8,453 bases of DNA from Hyphomicrobiales bacterium. Its GTDB lineage: Bacteria; Pseudomonadota; Alphaproteobacteria; Rhizobiales; Aestuariivirgaceae. The translations under genes and the position numbers were made by a program. A model generated the notes under the pieces. The model worked only from the letters and a program-made list of their open reading frames with translations. It searched no databases and was not told where the DNA came from. Shown piece after piece: positions 6,032 to 8,453 of this stretch (position 1 is the stretch's first letter; every line of letters begins with the position of its first letter). The DNA is taken from NCBI GenBank assembly GCA_003151375.1, contig PLXI01000231.1, forward strand, positions 1 through 8,453, read 5' to 3'.

Positions 6032-6409
6032 ATGCCACGTTCAAAAGGCGGCGTTGTTGCTCGCCGCTCACATAAAAAAGTTCTCAAGGCCGCAAAAGGC
6101 TATTTTAACCGCCGCAAAAGCGTTTTCCGTGTTGCCGTTCAGGCTGTGGAAAAGGCTGGTCAATATGCTTACCGCGACCGCCGCACCAAGAAGCGCAATT
6201 TTCGCAGCCTTTGGATTCAGCGCATCAATGCTGCAACCCGCGAACTCGGCATGACTTACGGCCGATTTATTTACGGCCTGGACAAGGCCGGAATTGTGGT
6301 TGACCGCAAAGTGCTCGCTGATCTTGCAGTTCATGACGCAGCAGCTTTTGCTGTTCTTGTTGATAAGGCAAAGGCTGCGCAACCAGCAGAGCCTGCAAAA
6401 GCAGCTTAA
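6032..6409 (+). CDS. rplT: 50S ribosomal protein L20
   Basis: L20 is an early 23S rRNA-binding assembly protein and, in E. coli and Bacillus, the translational autoregulator of its own operon. The protein has 125 residues. The basic N-terminal extension (H-K-K-V-L-K-A-A-K-G) leads into the conserved Y-A-Y-R-D-R-R-T-K-K-R-N-F-R-x-L-W-I-Q-R-I-N-A-A core. The globular C-domain then carries T-Y-G-R-F-I-Y-G-L-D-K-A-G-I and D-R-K-V-L-A-D-L-A. A strong GAGGAG site precedes the start. The first residues (M-P-R-S-K-G-G-V-V) depart a little from the common M-A-R-V-K-R-G-V. The Ala/Pro/Lys tail beyond the core is usual in alphaproteobacteria. Confidence 0.98.
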   Translation: MPRSKGGVVARRSHKKVLKAAKGYFNRRKSVFRVAVQAVEKAGQYAYRDRRTKKRNFRSLWIQRINAATRELGMTYGRFIYGLDKAGIVVDRKVLADLAVHDAAAFAVLVDKAKAAQPAEPAKAA

Positions 6410-6436
6410 GCTTTACACAATTTTGATAGACCTTGA

Positions 6437-6484
6437 CCGGGCCTCTGTGGCGTTTCAAACCGCCTAGAGGCCCGGTTTTATTTT
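6437..6484 (+). terminator. Strong intrinsic terminator (or attenuator) between rplT and pheS
   Basis: CCGGGCCTCT (6437-6446) pairs perfectly with AGAGGCCCGG (6466-6475), a 10-bp GC-rich stem. The loop itself contains a small GGCG/CGCC stem, and TTTTATTTT follows (6476-6484). This is the clearest terminator in the window. It ends exactly where the pheS Shine-Dalgarno (GAGG, 6485-6488) begins, so pheS must rely on read-through, regulated anti-termination or an unseen promoter. Confidence 0.88.
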
Positions 6485-6498
6485 GAGGATTCGCAAAT

Positions 6499-7569
6499 AT
6501 GAGCTTCGATGCTCTTGAACAAGACTTACTCGCCCAAATCTCAGCCGCTTCTGATGAAGCGGCCATTGAAGCTGTGCGCGTATCAGCGCTGGGCAAAAAG
6601 GGCCAGATCTCAGAGCGCATGGGCGCGCTTGGCAAAATGGCGCCTGATGAGCGTAAAGCTGCGGGTGCTGCACTCAATGTTTTAAAAGACAAAGTGAGCG
6701 AAGCTTTAGTGCAGCGCAAAGCTGTTCTGGCCGAAGCTGCGTTAGAAATCCGCCTCATAACCGAAAAGATCGATATGACTCTGCCCACGCGTCCGCAAAG
6801 CGCTGGCACCATCCACCCCGTTTCCCAAGTATGGGAAGAAGTGGTGCAGATTTTTGGCGATCTCGGTTTCTCAGTGGCCGAAGGCCCACATATTGAGGAT
6901 GACTTTCATAATTTCGATGCACTCAACATGCCGCCGGATCATCCAGCGCGCCAGGAACATGACACTTTCTATTTTAACGAAAAGCCCGATGGAACACGCA
7001 TGGTTCTGCGCACGCATACCTCGCCAGTGCAAATCCGCACGATGCTCAGCCAAAAGCCGCCTATCCGCATCATTGCCCCTGGCCGCACGTTCCGTTCTGA
7101 CTCAGACATGACGCACACGCCCATGTTCAATCAGGTTGAAGCTTTGGTGATTGATGAGGTGACGCATCTTGGAAATCTCAAATGGATTCTGCAGGAATTC
7201 TGCAAAGCCTTCTTTGAGGTGGACGATGTGAAAATGCGTTTTCGCGCTTCGCATTTTCCTTTCACTGAGCCTTCGATGGAAGTTGATATTCAATATGCGC
7301 GTGAAGGCGGGCAGTTGAAAATCGGCACGGGCGACAAGTGGCTGGAGATTCTAGGCTCCGGCATGGTGCATCCCAATGTCATCAAAGCTGGCGGGCTTGA
7401 TCCAGAAAAATACCAAGGCTTCGCCTTCGGCATGGGGCTCGATCGTCTGGCCATGTTGAAATATGGTATCCCCGATTTGCGCGCCTTCTTCGAATCCGAT
7501 CTCAGGTGGCTAAGACACTACGGCTTCCGCAGCTTGCAGGTTCCAACGCTGGTAGGAGGATTATCGTGA
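6499..7569 (+). CDS. pheS: Phenylalanine-tRNA ligase alpha subunit
   Basis: This is the catalytic class II subunit of the (alpha-beta)2 synthetase that charges tRNA-Phe. It has 356 residues, about the family length. An N-terminal coiled coil (about 1-90) precedes the catalytic domain. That domain shows R-T-H-T-S-P-V-Q (motif 2 region), a T-F-R-S-D-S-D-M-T-H-T-P-M-F segment, F-R-x-S-H-F-P-F-T-E-P-S-M-E-V, and motif 3 G-F-A-F-G-M-G-L-D-R-L-A-M. The C-terminal L-R-W-L-R-H-Y-G-F end is intact. The usual F-H-Q-V-E-G substrate motif reads F-N211-Q212-V-E214-A215 here. GAGG at 6485-6488 serves the ATG. The stop TGA overlaps the GTG start of the next gene, which is not pheT but a small unknown gene. 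Confidence 0.98.
   Translation: MSFDALEQDLLAQISAASDEAAIEAVRVSALGKKGQISERMGALGKMAPDERKAAGAALNVLKDKVSEALVQRKAVLAEAALEIRLITEKIDMTLPTRPQSAGTIHPVSQVWEEVVQIFGDLGFSVAEGPHIEDDFHNFDALNMPPDHPARQEHDTFYFNEKPDGTRMVLRTHTSPVQIRTMLSQKPPIRIIAPGRTFRSDSDMTHTPMFNQVEALVIDEVTHLGNLKWILQEFCKAFFEVDDVKMRFRASHFPFTEPSMEVDIQYAREGGQLKIGTGDKWLEILGSGMVHPNVIKAGGLDPEKYQGFAFGMGLDRLAMLKYGIPDLRAFFESDLRWLRHYGFRSLQVPTLVGGLS
7554..7559 (+). promoter_or_regulatory. Perfect Shine-Dalgarno AGGAGG inside the pheS 3' end
   Basis: AGGAGG lies in the last codons of pheS, 6 nt before the GTG at 7566. It decides the start of the inserted gene. The ATG at 7572 is 12 nt away, and the in-frame ATG at 7506 lies far upstream of it within pheS. 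Confidence 0.8.
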
Positions 7570-8060
7570 AAATGCTCGCTTCAAATTGTCAACGCACTGA
7601 TTCAAAGAGATCGTATAATCAAGTCTCTGCTTCGCAACATCAACTCGAAGGTGCAATCGCAAATTTGTTTTCGGGAAACTGGCTGGCCGCAATTACTTTA
7701 GCTGGAGCGGCTGAAGACATTTTGCCGCCACATGAAAATTTCCCAGACATAATGTCAACTTTGCCTGACGTTGCCACCGATCACCAGACAAACACTAAAG
7801 TTTTGGCTGACATTATGAACGAAAAGCGGAATTGGTTGAAGCACGACAAATCCAAGGACCCTAACGCGCGACAACTGCAAGAATTTTCTCAAGAAGATGC
7901 GGTCATAATGATTCTTAGGGCGTTGACACGGTTTGCTGCTCACAACATGCCAATCGCTACAGATGAAATCCTGTCGGAGCATATCGCCATCTTTCAAAAC
8001 TGGGTGGCTGTGAATTATACAGAGTATTTGCCTCATTCGGCGGGAGAGACAAAAAAATGA
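7566..8060 (+). CDS. Uncharacterised HEPN-like helical protein between pheS and pheT
   Basis: I do not recognise a named family member. The 164-residue product is soluble and apparently all-helical, with no signal peptide or membrane segment. A first helix pair (about 20-53) reads S-x-x-Q-L-E-G-A-I-A-N-L-F then A-A-I-T-L-A-G-A-A-E-D-I-L. Next comes R88-N-W-L-K-H93, matching the R-(polar)-x3-H form of the HEPN RNase motif, then D-A-V-I-M-I-L-R-A-L-T-R-F and a final helix. From memory, small uncharacterised proteins with L-A-G-A-A-E-E-I-L and R-N-x-x-K-H segments are widespread in proteobacteria; HEPN membership is an inference. The GTG start overlaps the pheS stop (GTGA) and the TGA overlaps the pheT start (ATGA), so translation is coupled to both. 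Codon choice looks more A/T-rich than its neighbours, suggesting acquisition. No MNT-type antitoxin partner is adjacent. Confidence 0.8.
   Translation: MKMLASNCQRTDSKRSYNQVSASQHQLEGAIANLFSGNWLAAITLAGAAEDILPPHENFPDIMSTLPDVATDHQTNTKVLADIMNEKRNWLKHDKSKDPNARQLQEFSQEDAVIMILRALTRFAAHNMPIATDEILSEHIAIFQNWVAVNYTEYLPHSAGETKK
8051..8057 (+). other. A7 slippery heptamer at the HEPN-like gene/pheT junction
   Basis: Seven A span the last codons of the small gene, in register as A AAA AAA just before its TGA. A -1 slip here passes the stop and reads ATG-AAA-TTC, the pheT frame, giving a fusion. GGGAG sits 4 nt upstream and also serves pheT initiation. The alignment is exact in the sequence; actual slippage is unproven. 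Confidence 0.35.
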
Positions 8061-8453
8061 AATTCACCCTCTCCTGGCTCACGCAACATCTCGATACCAC
8101 CGCCACCCTCGATGAAATTCTCGAAGGGTTGGTCGGTGTTGGTTTGGAAGTTGAAGAAGTCACTGACAAAACCAAACAACTCGCCGCCTTCAAAGTGGCC
8201 TATGTTCTTGAAGCCGAAAAGCACCCAAATGCAGATAAGCTGAAACTCTGCAAAGTAGAAACGGATGCTGGCATCAAGCAAGTGGTTTGCGGCGCGCCCA
8301 ATGCACGCGCTGGCATGAAGGCGATTATCGCACTGCCCGGCGCTGTCATTCCAGCCACCGGCGAGACATTGCAACTGGGCAGTATTCGCGGCCAAGAATC
8401 TCAAGCCATGATGTGTTCAGAGCGCGAACTCATGCTCTCCGAAGAACACAACG
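8057..8453 (+). CDS. pheT: Phenylalanine-tRNA ligase beta subunit, 5' part
   Basis: The first 132 codons are present and the gene runs off the window. PheT provides the editing (B3/B4) and tRNA-binding modules of the synthetase. M-K-F-T-L-S-W-L and the G-V-G-L-E-V-E segment form the N-terminal helical part. The OB-fold tRNA-binding (EMAP/YtpR-like) domain starts around residue 43, with E-K-H-P-N-A-D-K-L-K-L-C-K-V, V-V-C-G-A-P-N-A-R, I-R-G-Q-E-S-x-x-M-M-C-S and E-L-M-L-S-E-E-H, all standard for PheT. The start overlaps the stop of the upstream small gene (ATGA); GGGAGAG at 8042-8048 is its ribosome-binding site. No defect is visible in the part shown. Confidence 0.97.
   Translation, partial: MKFTLSWLTQHLDTTATLDEILEGLVGVGLEVEEVTDKTKQLAAFKVAYVLEAEKHPNADKLKLCKVETDAGIKQVVCGAPNARAGMKAIIALPGAVIPATGETLQLGSIRGQESQAMMCSERELMLSEEHN

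Noticed and set aside
6267..6812. Minus-strand open frame of 181 codons across rplT and pheS
   Set aside because: It spans the terminator and two conserved genes in antisense. Its Ser/Ala/Arg-rich composition reflects the opposite strand.
7506..7565. In-frame ATG at 7506 as start of the HEPN-like gene
   Set aside because: It would overlap 64 nt of pheS and has no ribosome-binding site. AGGAGG at 7554-7559 points to the GTG at 7566.

Overview
This window is chromosomal housekeeping DNA from a proteobacterium, most likely an alphaproteobacterium of the Hyphomicrobiales/Rhizobiales type. This placement is inferred from protein family resemblance and gene order. Supporting points are a glutathione-S-transferase-like tail ending in Y-A-D-L-D-F just before queG, a queG-SDR pair, an alpha/beta hydrolase divergent from infC, and infC separated from an rpmI-rplT-pheS-pheT block. 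Base composition looks intermediate (roughly half G+C by eye, not computed). There is no insertion sequence, CRISPR array, tRNA or rRNA.

Layout. (1) Positions 2-1939, plus strand: a tight cluster of the 3' end of a GST-family gene (FzlA-like), queG (epoxyqueuosine reductase, last step of queuosine synthesis) and an SDR-family NAD(P)-binding protein, with 20-nt and ATGA overlaps. (2) Positions 1941-2732, minus strand: an alpha/beta hydrolase convergent with the SDR gene, their stop codons one base apart. (3) Positions 2733-3501: a divergent control region and infC, encoding IF3, whose best start is a TTG behind a good Shine-Dalgarno sequence. (4) Positions 3536-5536: a 666-residue secreted SGNH/GDSL hydrolase with a novel-looking N-terminal region; a perfect DnaA-box 9-mer lies just before its start. 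(5) Positions 5537-5813: a 277-nt intergenic region with a perfect 7-bp hairpin and a second hairpin followed by six T. (6) Positions 5814-8453: rpmI (L35), rplT (L20), a very strong intrinsic-terminator-like hairpin, pheS, a 164-residue uncharacterised HEPN-like protein, and the start of pheT.

How the genes relate. Most of the window serves translation: tRNA anticodon modification (queG), initiation (infC), 50S proteins (rpmI, rplT) and phenylalanyl-tRNA synthetase (pheS, pheT). The most unusual element is the small gene at 7566-8060 between the two synthetase subunits. It begins at a GTGA overlap with pheS and ends at an ATGA overlap with pheT. It carries an R-N-x3-H motif like that of HEPN RNases/toxins, and it ends on an A AAA AAA slippery heptamer whose -1 frame is exactly the pheT frame. 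This pheS-HEPN-pheT arrangement, together with the terminator abutting the pheS ribosome-binding site, is the best candidate here for something undescribed.
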